The notes under the pieces are model-generated. The model saw only the letters and a list, made by a program, of their open reading frames with translations. It was not told the DNA's origin and did not search any database. Below are positions 1-10,600 of a DNA stretch of 49,705 bases, piece by piece. The translations under genes were made by a program, and so were the position numbers. Origin of the DNA: Caulobacteraceae bacterium. Its GTDB lineage: Bacteria > Pseudomonadota > Alphaproteobacteria > Caulobacterales > Caulobacteraceae. Position 1 is the first letter of the stretch. Each line of letters begins with the position of its first letter. The DNA lies in the NCBI GenBank assembly GCA_030446805.1, contig JAUJMO010000001.1:315680-365384 (forward strand). Direction: 5' to 3'.

Positions 1-1067
1 GACTTCGACCTGCCGGAGGCGCGGATCGCGCTCCGCCCGGCCCAGCCCCGCGACGCCGCCAGACTGCTGGTGGTCCGCCCCCACGCGCCGCTGGACGATC
101 GCATCGTCCGCGATCTCCCGGACCTGCTCAGCCCGGGGGATGTGCTGGTGTTCAACGACACCCGGGTCATCCCGGCCCGCCTCACCGGAATCCGGGATCG
201 CGACGGCCTGACCGTTCCGGTGGAAGCCACCCTCCACCGGCGTGAAGCCCCCGACCGTTGGACAGCCTTCATGCGCCCCGGAAAGCGCCTCCAACCGGGG
301 GACCGCGTCCGCTTCGGCGCGACCTCCGACGGGGGCTGCGAAGCCGCCGCGCTGGACGCGACGGTGGTCGGCAAGGGGGAGGGCGGCGAGGTTGCGCTGG
401 CCTTCGACCTCGCCGGGGCGATGCTCGACGAGGCCGTATCGCGTCACGGGGCCATGCCGCTTCCGCCCTACATCGCCGCCAAACGCGGGGAGGACGCGCA
501 GGACCGCCGCGACTACCAGACCATGTTCGCTCAGCACGACGGCTCGGTCGCGGCGCCCACGGCCGGGCTCCACTTCACCCCGGAACTCCTGGCCCGCCTG
601 ACCGAACGCGGCATCGGCCATGCCTTTGTGACCCTGCACGTCGGCGCGGGCACCTTCCTCCCGGTCAAGACGGACGAGGTCCGCGACCACCGGATGCACC
701 CCGAGTTCGGCGAGGTCTCTGCCCTGACGGCGGCGGCCCTCAACGCCGCCCGGGCCGCCGGCGGCCGGATCGTCCCGGTGGGCACCACCAGCCTGCGCCT
801 GCTCGAGTCCGCCGCCGACGAGCACGGCGTGGTCCAGCCCTTCGCGGCCGAGACCGCCATCTTCATCACGCCCGGCCACCGTTTCCGCGCGGCCGACGCG
901 CTTCTCACCAACTTCCACCTGCCGAAATCGACCTTGTTCATGCTCGTGAGCGCCTTTGCAGGCCCAGAGGTCATGCGCGCCGCCTATGACCACGCCATCG
1001 CCTGCGGCTACCGCTTCTACAGCTACGGCGACGCCAGCCTGCTCTTCCCAGCCGGGGAGGGCGGCTG

Positions 1068-1068
<1 letters not shown>
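1..1068 (+). CDS. queA: S-adenosylmethionine:tRNA ribosyltransferase-isomerase (5' end outside window)
   Basis: QueA transfers and isomerises the ribosyl part of SAM onto 7-aminomethyl-7-deazaguanine in tRNA, giving epoxyqueuosine. The frame is open from base 1 and begins [20 protein letters not shown], which is the usual QueA N-terminus lacking only its first few residues, so the true start lies just before the window. Family signatures seen are [36 protein letters not shown] and [12 protein letters not shown]. The stop TGA overlaps the ATG of tgt by one base (TGATG), so the two queuosine genes are probably co-translated. Confidence 0.95.
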
Positions 1069-2198
<1,130 letters not shown>

Positions 2199-2964
2199 GG
2201 CGGAATGCGTTGCACGGGCGTGCCCGGCTCCAGCAGCAAGGGCGGCGGCGGGGCCGGCTCGGCGGTGGGCATCAAGGGGGCGGGCAGCTGCTCGGGGGTC
2301 GCCACCTGGGCGGGTTCGGCCTCCGCCACCACGGTGGACGGCTTCTCCTGGGCGACGAGCACCTCCTTCGTCGGCGCCGGCAGCGGCGAGGCCGGGTAGG
2401 CGCAGCCCTTTTGCAAGCCCAAGCCCTTGAGATAGGCCCGCCGAATCACCCCAGCCTGGGTCGCGTCCTCCGCCTGGTCCTGGTTGTGCGACGCCCCCGT
2501 CAGCCGGCGAACCGTGCTGCGGAAGGGGATCCAGCCCGTGGTCAGGTCCCGCACCGCGTCCAGCGCGGCGTCGGAGGCGGCGTGCGACGCCCTGCGGCCG
2601 ATGGTCGGCCGGTCAGCGCCCCGCGGCATGTCCGCGTCGGGTCCCAAGGCCAGGTCCAACCTGCGGATCTCGTCTTCCAGCGCCGGGCATTCGGCGTCGC
2701 CGGGCAGCTTGTAGGGATCCTCGGCCGCCGCCTCGAGCACCGCGGGCACCTTTTTGCGCAGGAGGTTGAAGTCGCTCAGCGGGGCCGTCACGGCCTCGCG
2801 CATGCCGAGGCGCGTCATCTTATAGGTGTCGCTGGTGCCCTTGCCGACCGCGGTCGAGCAGGCGCCGAGCGACAAAGCTGCAAAGCTGAGGAGGGCGATG
2901 CTTTTCATGAAGATGACATTACCACAAACCCGATGAACGCCACCCCCGTTTCCCGTGCGGCGGC

Positions 2965-2993
2965 TTGCCCCGCCGGACCGGGGCGCCTATAGG
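2965..2993 (+). promoter_or_regulatory. Probable housekeeping promoter of tRNA-Lys
   Basis: TTGCCC at 2965-2970 and TATAGG at 2988-2993 are separated by 17 bases, and the tRNA begins 21 bases further on. This fits a sigma-70-type promoter in an alphaproteobacterium. It is inferred from pattern and position only. Confidence 0.45.
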
Positions 2994-3014
2994 TCCCGCC
3001 CGCTTCATGCGTGC

Positions 3015-3091
3015 GAGCCCTTAGCTCAGCCGGTTAGAGCATCTGACTTTTAATCAGAGGGTCCTCGGTTCGATCCCGAGAGGGCTCACCA
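3015..3091 (+). tRNA. tRNA-Lys (anticodon TTT)
   Basis: A complete cloverleaf is visible. The 7-bp acceptor stem is GAGCCCT/AGGGCTC, the D arm contains AGCTCAGCCGGTTAGAGC, and the anticodon stem TCTGA/TCAGA encloses the loop CTTTTAA with anticodon TTT at 3049-3051. The T arm contains GGTTCGATCC, followed by discriminator A and an encoded CCA at 3089-3091. Confidence 0.97.
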
Positions 3092-3529
3092 CTCGCTCGC
3101 ATTGATGCTGTCCGGATTGAGGTTTCTGGCCTGAGTGTCGGACCGGCTCTCAGGTTTGACAATCGTCGGGGAGTCGCTTCCCGCGCGCCCAAGCGTTGCA
3201 AGCGCTTCGACCCTTCCCACTCTCCAAGTCGAGCGGGACGATAGCCCAGGCCACGCGGCGTGGCCAGCGACGGGGAGCCTAGCGGCGAGGCAATCGGCGG
3301 CGAGCGCCGGCGGTTGTCGGGCGCGGCCGGACAACGGGGCAGGGCAGGGGCGAGGCGGCGGCGGGCGGCTCGCGCTCGGCCAGGGGCGCGCGCCAGCGGG
3401 CGTGGAGCGGCTCGACCTGGTGGCGCATGACGTTGCGCGCCACGTGTGGGCGGCCGCGATCTGCGCGTGCCGCTCGCAGGCCACGTTCCGCCGTTCCATT
3501 TAGCCGCTGTTCGATGAAGGAGCTGGACC
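3092..3529. other. Intergenic stretch without a convincing gene
   Basis: 438 bases between tRNA-Lys and the antiporter gene. Open frames on both strands give arginine/alanine/proline-rich translations without motifs or good ribosome sites, so I treat them as chance frames of GC-rich DNA. No second copy of the tRNA 3' end and no integrase remnant was seen. A good Shine-Dalgarno (GAAGGAG) for the next gene lies at about 3516-3522. Confidence 0.5.
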
Positions 3530-4633
3530 GTGACTGAGCAGAACCCGCCGATCCAGCGCATGCCGTGGTGGACCGCGGCATTGCCTGCCTTGGCTTGGCT
3601 TCTGCTGATTGTCTTACGGCCTGACGCACTGGCTGGCTTCGGTGTAGCAGTCCTCTTCGCTGCTCTCGTGGGCGCAGTCTTCGCGGCCGTGCACCACGCG
3701 GAGGTGATCGCCCATCGGGTGGGCGAACCCCTCGGCACGCTCGTCCTTGCCGCCTCGGTCACAGTGATAGAGGCCGCTCTCATCATCTCCATCATGCTGT
3801 CCGCCGAAGGCGGCAACCCGACGCTGGCGCGCGACACCTTGTTCGCCACCGTGATGATCGTGCTGAACGGGATCGTCGGCATCTGCGTCATCGTGGGCGG
3901 GCTCCGCCACGGACAGCAGGGCTTTCAAGTCGCCGGCGCCACCGCCTTCCTCACCGTGCTGATCACGACAGCAACCTTGACCCTGGTGCTCCCGGTCTAC
4001 ACCTCATCAGCGCGGGGACCGATCTTCACGCCGGGCCAGTTGGTGTTCGTCTCTGCTGCAGCCTTGGCGCTTTATGGCGTGTTCCTATTCGTCCAGACGG
4101 TCCGACACCGCGACTACTTCCTGCCCCAGATCGACACCCACGACGAGGAGACGCACGCCGCCCCGCCGAGCAACAGGATAACGCTGATCTCCGCCCTTCT
4201 GCTACTCGTGGCGCTCGCGGTGGTCGTGCTTCTGGCCAAAGCGCTGTCCTACCCGATCGAGAACACGGTCCGGAACCTTGGGGTCGGCCAGCCGGCCGCG
4301 CTGGTGGGCGGTCTCGTCGCGGCCATGGTGCTGCTTCCTGAGAGTGCGGCGGCTATACAGGCGGCGCGGCGCAATCGATTGCAGACCAGTCTCAATCTTG
4401 CCCTGGGCTCCGGCCTGGCCTCAATCTCGCTAACCATCCCGGCCGTAGCCGCGGTATCCCTGTGGCTCGGCCAGCCGCTGGTCCTCGGCCTTGGAGCCAA
4501 GGAGGTCGTCCTCCTCGTTTTGACGTTCATTGTCTCGGCGCTGACCCTAAGCGGCGGCCGTACGACGGTGCTGCACGGCGCAGTGCACCTCGTTCTCTTC
4601 GCCGTGTTCCTCTACCTGCTCGTCATCCCATGA
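3530..4633 (+). CDS. ChaA-family calcium (or sodium)/proton antiporter
   Basis: 367-residue membrane protein of the cation/Ca2+ exchanger superfamily, with about 11 hydrophobic segments. Both alpha-repeat signatures are visible. The first, near residues 58-85, includes EPLGTLVLAASVTVIEAAL. The second, near 265-300, includes LLPESAAAIQAARRN followed by LNLALGSGLASISLTIP. The acidic residues at the centre of these repeats normally carry cation transport. The start is GTG at 3530 behind a good ribosome site. Its base composition looks somewhat less GC-rich than its neighbours, and it sits alone after a tRNA, so horizontal acquisition is possible but not shown. The transported ion cannot be read from sequence. 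Confidence 0.88.
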   Translation: MTEQNPPIQRMPWWTAALPALAWLLLIVLRPDALAGFGVAVLFAALVGAVFAAVHHAEVIAHRVGEPLGTLVLAASVTVIEAALIISIMLSAEGGNPTLARDTLFATVMIVLNGIVGICVIVGGLRHGQQGFQVAGATAFLTVLITTATLTLVLPVYTSSARGPIFTPGQLVFVSAAALALYGVFLFVQTVRHRDYFLPQIDTHDEETHAAPPSNRITLISALLLLVALAVVVLLAKALSYPIENTVRNLGVGQPAALVGGLVAAMVLLPESAAAIQAARRNRLQTSLNLALGSGLASISLTIPAVAAVSLWLGQPLVLGLGAKEVVLLVLTFIVSALTLSGGRTTVLHGAVHLVLFAVFLYLLVIP

Positions 4634-4801
4634 TCACCGGAATTGAGGGATGAGCGCGTCGGCCTCAGGAGGAGGATGGGTCCCGGTTTGACGCTGGCCG
4701 AAATAGGCAAGGGAAAACAATGCGCCGACTAATAAGGTTTGACCACATAAGCTTGATTGCTAAGGCCTAGGCTGCCCCGAAAGGCTCACCATATCGCGCG
4801 C

Positions 4802-5719
4802 ATGACACACGATCTCGCTGTTTACTACGAACACCCGCGGTGGTTCGAGCCGCTCTGGGCGGCCCTGGACAGGCGCGGCGTGGGTTACACCCGCATTCCC
4901 GCCGAGGGCCACAGCTTCGGCCCCGACGATGCGGCGCCCGCGCCGGTGATCCTCAACCGCATGGCCATGTCCGCGCCGCAGCGCTCGGAGGGCGGCCACC
5001 CCCTGTTCTACACCGCCGCCCTGCTGGATCATTGGGAAGGGTTGGGCGCGCGGGTGCTGAACGGTTCGCGCCCGTTCGGCTACGACCTGTCCAAGGCGCG
5101 CCAGCTGGGCCTGTTCCGGTCCCTGGGCCTGTCGGTCCCGGCCACCCGGGTGATCCACAGGGTGGAGGACGCGCCGGCGGCCGCGGCGGGCCTGCGTTTT
5201 CCCGTGCTGATCAAGGTCAACATCGGCGGGTCCGGGCGGGGCATCGAGAAGTTCGACACGCCCGCCGACCTGGCCGCAGCCGTCGCGGACGGCGGGCTGG
5301 AGCTGGGCGTGGACGGCGTGGCGCTGGTCCAGGAGGCGGCGCCCAAGCGCGCCGACACCATCACCCGGCTGGAGACGCTGGGCGGGCGGTTTCTCTACGG
5401 CATCGACGTCCGGGTCGAAGGAGAGACCTTCGACCTCTGCCCTGCCGACGTCTGCGTGATCGGCTCGCCGGTCACCATCACGCGGGCCGACCCCGCCCCC
5501 GAGCTGATCGAGGCCGCTGAACGGATCGCCCAGGCCTCGGGCCTGGACGTGGGCGGGGTGGAGCTGCTGATCGACGACCGTGACGGCGTCCCCCGCTTCT
5601 TTGATTTCAACGGCATGAGCAACTTCGTGGCCGATGCGCCCAACCTCCTGGGCTTCGATCCCCATGAGCGGTTGGTCGACTTTCTGCTGGACCAGTTCCA
5701 GGCCCGAAAGGCCGCCTAG
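4802..5719 (+). CDS. ATP-grasp (RimK-like) ligase of unknown substrate
   Basis: 305 residues from ATG 4802. The central part has the ATP-grasp pattern of RimK/glutathione synthase enzymes: a lysine-containing strand before a glycine-rich loop (LIKVNIGGSGRGIEKF, about 137-153), a second strand with LVQEAAPKR, and the C-terminal metal-binding FFDFNGMSNFVAD (about 268-280). Such enzymes join a carboxylate to an amine or thiol with ATP. The substrate is unknown and the neighbours (antiporter upstream, tamA downstream) give no hint. About 170 bases upstream are AT-richer and probably hold its promoter. Confidence 0.8.
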   Translation: MTHDLAVYYEHPRWFEPLWAALDRRGVGYTRIPAEGHSFGPDDAAPAPVILNRMAMSAPQRSEGGHPLFYTAALLDHWEGLGARVLNGSRPFGYDLSKARQLGLFRSLGLSVPATRVIHRVEDAPAAAAGLRFPVLIKVNIGGSGRGIEKFDTPADLAAAVADGGLELGVDGVALVQEAAPKRADTITRLETLGGRFLYGIDVRVEGETFDLCPADVCVIGSPVTITRADPAPELIEAAERIAQASGLDVGGVELLIDDRDGVPRFFDFNGMSNFVADAPNLLGFDPHERLVDFLLDQFQARKAA

Positions 5720-5912
5720 CCGGGAAGCGTCGGCCTCCTGCTCCCGCCCGGGGTGAGTCGCCTTGCGCGCTCGCCCCATAAGCCGCTCATATGCGGCCGC
5801 TGCGCCTATGTGGCGCGTGACAGCTCGGCCCGCGAAGGCTACAGGCGGTGGGGGGCGTAACCGCGGAGACCGAGCGACTCGGGTATTCCGCACTGAGGAC
5901 CGGGGACACCGC

Positions 5913-7685
5913 TTGCGCATCGTCCACTTCGCGTCCGCTTCCCTGGTCGCCCTTCTGCTTGCAACCGCGGCCCATGCGGAGCCCCGCGCACGCATCGAGG
6001 GCGTGGCCGACGAGGATCTGCGTCGGCGCCTCGAGACCGCGGTCGGCGAGGTCGAAGGCGAGCCCGGCAGCCGCTTCGAAGCCCGGCGCCGGGCCAATGA
6101 GGCGGCCGAGCGGGCCGTGGCCCTGTTGCGCTCGGAAGGCTATTACGGACACAGGGTCGAGCCCACCATCGGAGAGGGCGAGGCGCCGCCGCGACCGGTG
6201 CTGCGCATCGATCCGGGCCCCCGCTTCACCTATCAAGCCCCGGCGGTGGCCTTCACCGGCGCCGCGCCCGCGCCCGACGCAGCCGCCGCCGCCAACGCCT
6301 CCCTGGGCCTGACGGTCGGAGAGCCGGGCCGTGCGGAGCCCATCGTCGAAGCCGAGGGGCGGGCGGTGGCCGCCTTGCAGTCGCGCGGCTACGCCGACGC
6401 CAGGGCCCAGCCGCGGCAGGTGGTGGTGGATCACGCCGACGCCTCCGTCCAGCCGACGTTCCAGATCGCCTCGGGCGAGCTGGTCCGCCTGAACGGCATC
6501 GACTTCGAGCAGATCGGTCGAACCGACCCCGCCTGGCTGCGCAGCCTGGCCCCATGGCGCTCGGGCGAGGTCTATGAGCCGAACGACGTGGCCGAGCTGG
6601 AGCGACGGCTGCTGGACACGGGCGTGTACGACAGCGTCACCGTCTCCCTGGCGCCTCAGTCGCGGCCGGCCGACGGACTGCGGCCTGTGATCGTGTCTCT
6701 GGCCGACCGGCCCCGCCGGACGCTGGAGGCGCTGGCCAGCGTCTCGACCTCGGAGGGCGTCAGCGTCGAGGGACGGAGGACAAACTTCAATCGCTTCGGG
6801 CGGGCCGACACCCTGACCTACCTGGTTCGTCTGGGCACGCTGGACAGCCGCCTGGAGAGCACGCTGTCCTTGCCGCACTATCGCAAGCCGCAGCGGACCC
6901 TGACGCTGGGAGGGGCGGCTTTCGCCACCCAGACGGAGGCGTTCGACGAGACGGGGGTCAACCTCAGGGCCGACATCACCCAACGGTTCGGGCGGGTCAC
7001 CTATTTCACCTACGGCGCCTCCGTGGACCTCAGCCAGACGGCCGAGTTCGGAGAGGAGCGCAACTTCATCGCGCTCACCGGGCTGGGCGCCTTCAATCTG
7101 GATCGATCCAGCGACCCGCTGGACCCCCGCAGCGGATACCGTGTCGAGGGCCGGGTGGAGCCGACCGCCCTGACCGGGGACAGCTCCCTGGCCTTCTTGC
7201 GGACGGTGGCCCAGGGCTCGATCTACCTGCCCTTCGGCGAGAACCAGCAGACGGTGATCGCCACCCGGGTGCGTCTGGGCCTGATCGCCGGCGGTCAGAT
7301 CCCCGAGGTGCCGGCAAGCCGCCGCTTCTACGCCGGCGGCGGCGGCTCGGTGCGCGGCTACGAGTTCCAGGCGGTGGGCCCGCGCGCTCCGGACGGCAAG
7401 CCCTTCGGAGGGCTGTCGCTGGCCGAGACCTCGCTTGAACTTCGTCGAAGCGGCTTGCTGGGCCAACGACTGGGCGGGCGGCTGGGCGGCGTGGTGTTCG
7501 TGGACGCGGGCTCGGTGGGGCTGGAGGAGACGCCCAGCTTCGACGAACTCAAGGCCGCGGTGGGCTTCGGCGTCCGCTACAATCTGGGCTTCGGACCCCT
7601 CCGCGCCGACCTCGCCGTGCCGCTCAACAAGGAGGAAGGCGAGGCGCCCTTCCAGATCTACCTCAGCATCGGGCAGGCGTTTTGA
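5913..7685 (+). CDS. tamA: Translocation and assembly module protein TamA (Omp85 family)
   Basis: Outer-membrane beta-barrel partner of TamB, involved in outer-membrane protein and lipid homeostasis. I chose TTG 5913 because it gives a signal peptide (RIVHFASASLVALLLATAAHA) directly; the open frame extends further upstream without signal character. Mature residues to about 240 have the POTRA pattern. The C-terminal half is a barrel with the Omp85 loop motif GGGGSVRGYEFQ at about 471-482 and ends in a terminal aromatic (GQAF). The stop overlaps the TTG start of tamB (TTGA). Confidence 0.92.
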   Translation: MRIVHFASASLVALLLATAAHAEPRARIEGVADEDLRRRLETAVGEVEGEPGSRFEARRRANEAAERAVALLRSEGYYGHRVEPTIGEGEAPPRPVLRIDPGPRFTYQAPAVAFTGAAPAPDAAAAANASLGLTVGEPGRAEPIVEAEGRAVAALQSRGYADARAQPRQVVVDHADASVQPTFQIASGELVRLNGIDFEQIGRTDPAWLRSLAPWRSGEVYEPNDVAELERRLLDTGVYDSVTVSLAPQSRPADGLRPVIVSLADRPRRTLEALASVSTSEGVSVEGRRTNFNRFGRADTLTYLVRLGTLDSRLESTLSLPHYRKPQRTLTLGGAAFATQTEAFDETGVNLRADITQRFGRVTYFTYGASVDLSQTAEFGEERNFIALTGLGAFNLDRSSDPLDPRSGYRVEGRVEPTALTGDSSLAFLRTVAQGSIYLPFGENQQTVIATRVRLGLIAGGQIPEVPASRRFYAGGGGSVRGYEFQAVGPRAPDGKPFGGLSLAETSLELRRSGLLGQRLGGRLGGVVFVDAGSVGLEETPSFDELKAAVGFGVRYNLGFGPLRADLAVPLNKEEGEAPFQIYLSIGQAF

Positions 7686-10600
7686 CCGGGCCGTCCACAT
7701 CGGAGGGAACGCTCCGCGAGAGGGCTGAGAAGCGGCTGAAGAAGCGTCGCTTCCGGCTGATCTGGCTGCCGTTCTGGGCGGGCGGGGGCCTGGTCGCCCT
7801 GATGCTGACCGTGCTGCTGGTGGCCCGCTTCGCCATACTGACGGACACCGGTCGCAACACCCTGGTCGGCTATCTGGACGGGCTGGAGCTCAGCCGATTC
7901 GGCACCCTGCAGCTGGAAGGCCTGTCGGGCGACGTGCTGGGCGACTTCAAGGTCGAGCGGCTGGCCGTGGTCGACGAGAAGGGCGTCTGGATCGAAGGCC
8001 GCGACGTGGCCATGCGCTGGAAGAGCTACAGCCTGCTTCGCCGCAGGCTCTGGGCCGAGAGCGTCACCGCGCGTGAGTTGCACGTGTTCCGCCGCCCGAT
8101 CCTGGAGGAAAAGGAGGACAAGCCCAAGAAGGACCTGCCCGTCTCCATCCGCATCGACGACGCGCGCTTCCGGCTTGTCACCGACGAGGCGGCCACCGTC
8201 CGGCGGGGCGACTGGAGCGTGCGGGCCCGGACGCGTGTGGCGCGCAAGGGCCCGATCTGGGCGCAGGTGGACGCGCTCAGCCTGCTGCGGCCCGGCGACG
8301 GGCTGACCGCCACCGTGTCGCTGCGCGACAAACGGTTCCTGGTCACGGCCGACGCCATCGAAAAGGCGGGCGGGGCGCTCGCGGGCGGACTGGGCCTGCC
8401 CGTCGACCAGCCCTTTGTTCTGCGCCTGCGCGCCGACGGCCGGAAGGAGGAGGCCAACCTTCAGCTGCAGACCCGGGCGGGCGGGCGGGCCCCGGTGGTC
8501 GCCGACGGGCGCTGGGACAGCAGCGGCGGGCACCTCCGGGCTGGGCTGGACCTCACCGCCTCCAGCCTGACCCGGCCCTTCGTGGATCAGGTCGGAGACC
8601 GGCTGGGCTTGGCGGCCGACATCGATCCCGACCAGGGCTCGTTCTACGTCCTGAACGCAGCGGTCTCAGCGGCCAACCTGCGCGCCACCGCGGCGGGGCG
8701 GGTCAACATGGACGAGCGGAGCGCGCCGGGAGGGCTGCGCGTCACGGCCGCAACCGGAAGCCTGACCCAGCTGGTCGGAACCCAGGCGGCGGGGGCGGCC
8801 GAGATCCAGGGCGTGCTCACGGGCGGGCTGGACGATTTTCGCTTCGAGGGCGAGTCCGCCGTGAACGAGGTGGTCACGCCGGACTTCCGGCTGGCCAATG
8901 TCTCCGGCCCGCTTCGGCTCCTGCGCCGCAACGGCGAACTCGCGGTGGGGGCGGAGCTGCAGGGGCGGGGCGGGCAGGGCACGGGCGTGCTGGCGGTGCT
9001 GCTGGGCGGGACGCCGCGCGCGAACCTCGAGGCGGCGCGGCTGAAGGACGGCCGCATCCTGGTCCGGTCTCTGCAGGCCGTGGGTTCCGGGTTGCGGGTG
9101 AGAGGGTCGGGCAGCCGCGGGCTGCTGGGCGGGCTGACATTCCAGGGCGAGGGCAGCCTGTCCAACCTGGCCGTGGCGCGGCCGGGCGCCCGGGGCGGGT
9201 TGACCGCCCGCTTCCAAGCGCGTCAGGCCGGCGGCGATCGGCCCTGGCGTTTCAGCGCCGACGCCCGAGGCCAGCAGCTTCGAACGGGTCTGGCCGAGCT
9301 GGACCGGCTGCTGGGGCCGACCCCCAGGCTGCAGATCGCCGCCGAGTACGGGAACAATCAGCTTCGCATGGAGCGCGCCGTGCTGAACGGCTCGGCGGGT
9401 GAGCTGGGCGCGCGCGGGACCGTGGGCCTGGGCGGCGGCCTGGACCTGGCGCTGAACTGGCGCGCCAACGGGCCGTTCCAGGCGGGGCCCGTCGAAATCG
9501 CCGGCCGGATCACCGGCGAGGGCACGGTGGACGGCTCCATCGCCTCGCCTCGCGCCGATCTGACCACGCGCATCGGCGTGCTCGACCTGGAGCGGATCGT
9601 CCTCAACAACGCCGTGATCGGCCTGACCTTTGCGGCCAACGACAAGGCCTACAACGGCTTCTTCCGCATCCGGGCGGACAGCCAGTACGGGCCGGCGCGT
9701 GGGGAGGCGGGCTTCCGCTTCGCCCAGGGCGGGATCGATCTGCGCGACGTGGACATCAACGCCGGCGGTGTGCAGGCGGCGGGGAGCGTGTCCCTGCGCA
9801 ACGGCGCCCCGACGACCGCCGACTTCCGCGTGGCGGCGGGACCGGGCGCGTTCCTGTCGCGGGGGAGCGCCAACGGGGAGGTCCGCATCGTAGACGCCGG
9901 CGGCGGCCTGAGCGCGAACGTCCGGCTCAACGGCCGTGACCTGGCGTTCCGAGGCTCCAGCGCCAGTTACATCGATACGATCAGCTTCACGGCGAACGGC
10001 CCCCTGACCCGGCTGCCCTTCACCGTGGCGGCGACGGGCGCGGCGCCCCAGCCCTACCGGCTGAACGGCCAGGGGATCTACGCCCGGCAGGGCTCGGTGC
10101 AGACAATCAGCATGAACGCGGACGGCCGCGTGCGCGAGTTCGACCTGCGCACGCTGGAGCCCGCGGTGATCCGCATCGCCGGGGCGGAGCGCTCCGCACG
10201 GCTGCGCGTCGCCCTCGGCGGCGGGACGGTGAGCCTGGACGGGCGGCAGTCGGGCGAGACCGTGGATGCCCGGGCGGCCTTCCAGGGGCTGAACGTCGGC
10301 GCGGTCAATGAGGACTTCGCCGGCCAGGTGAACGGCACGGCGACCCTGGCCGGGCGAGGCGCTCGGCTGAACGGACGGCTGGACGCCCAGCTGGTGGACG
10401 CCCGCAGCCTGGACGCACCCCGGGAGCTGGCGGTCGACGGGCGGGTCCAGGCCGTGCTCAACGACAACCGACTGGCGGTGAACGCCTCGGCGACCAACCA
10501 GGCAGGGCTGCGGGCCAATGTGGACGCCGTGCTGCCGACCCTGGCTTCGGCCCAGCCGCTGCGGCTCGCGGTGAACCGGACGCAGCCGATCAGCGGCAGC

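Noticed and set aside
3135-3503. Open frames on both strands in the gap after tRNA-Lys
   Set aside because: Translations are low-complexity Arg/Ala/Pro sequence with no motif or ribosome site.
3092-3529. Genomic island boundary at tRNA-Lys, suggested by the less GC-rich antiporter gene
   Set aside because: No integrase, no second copy of the tRNA end and no mobile genes were found downstream.
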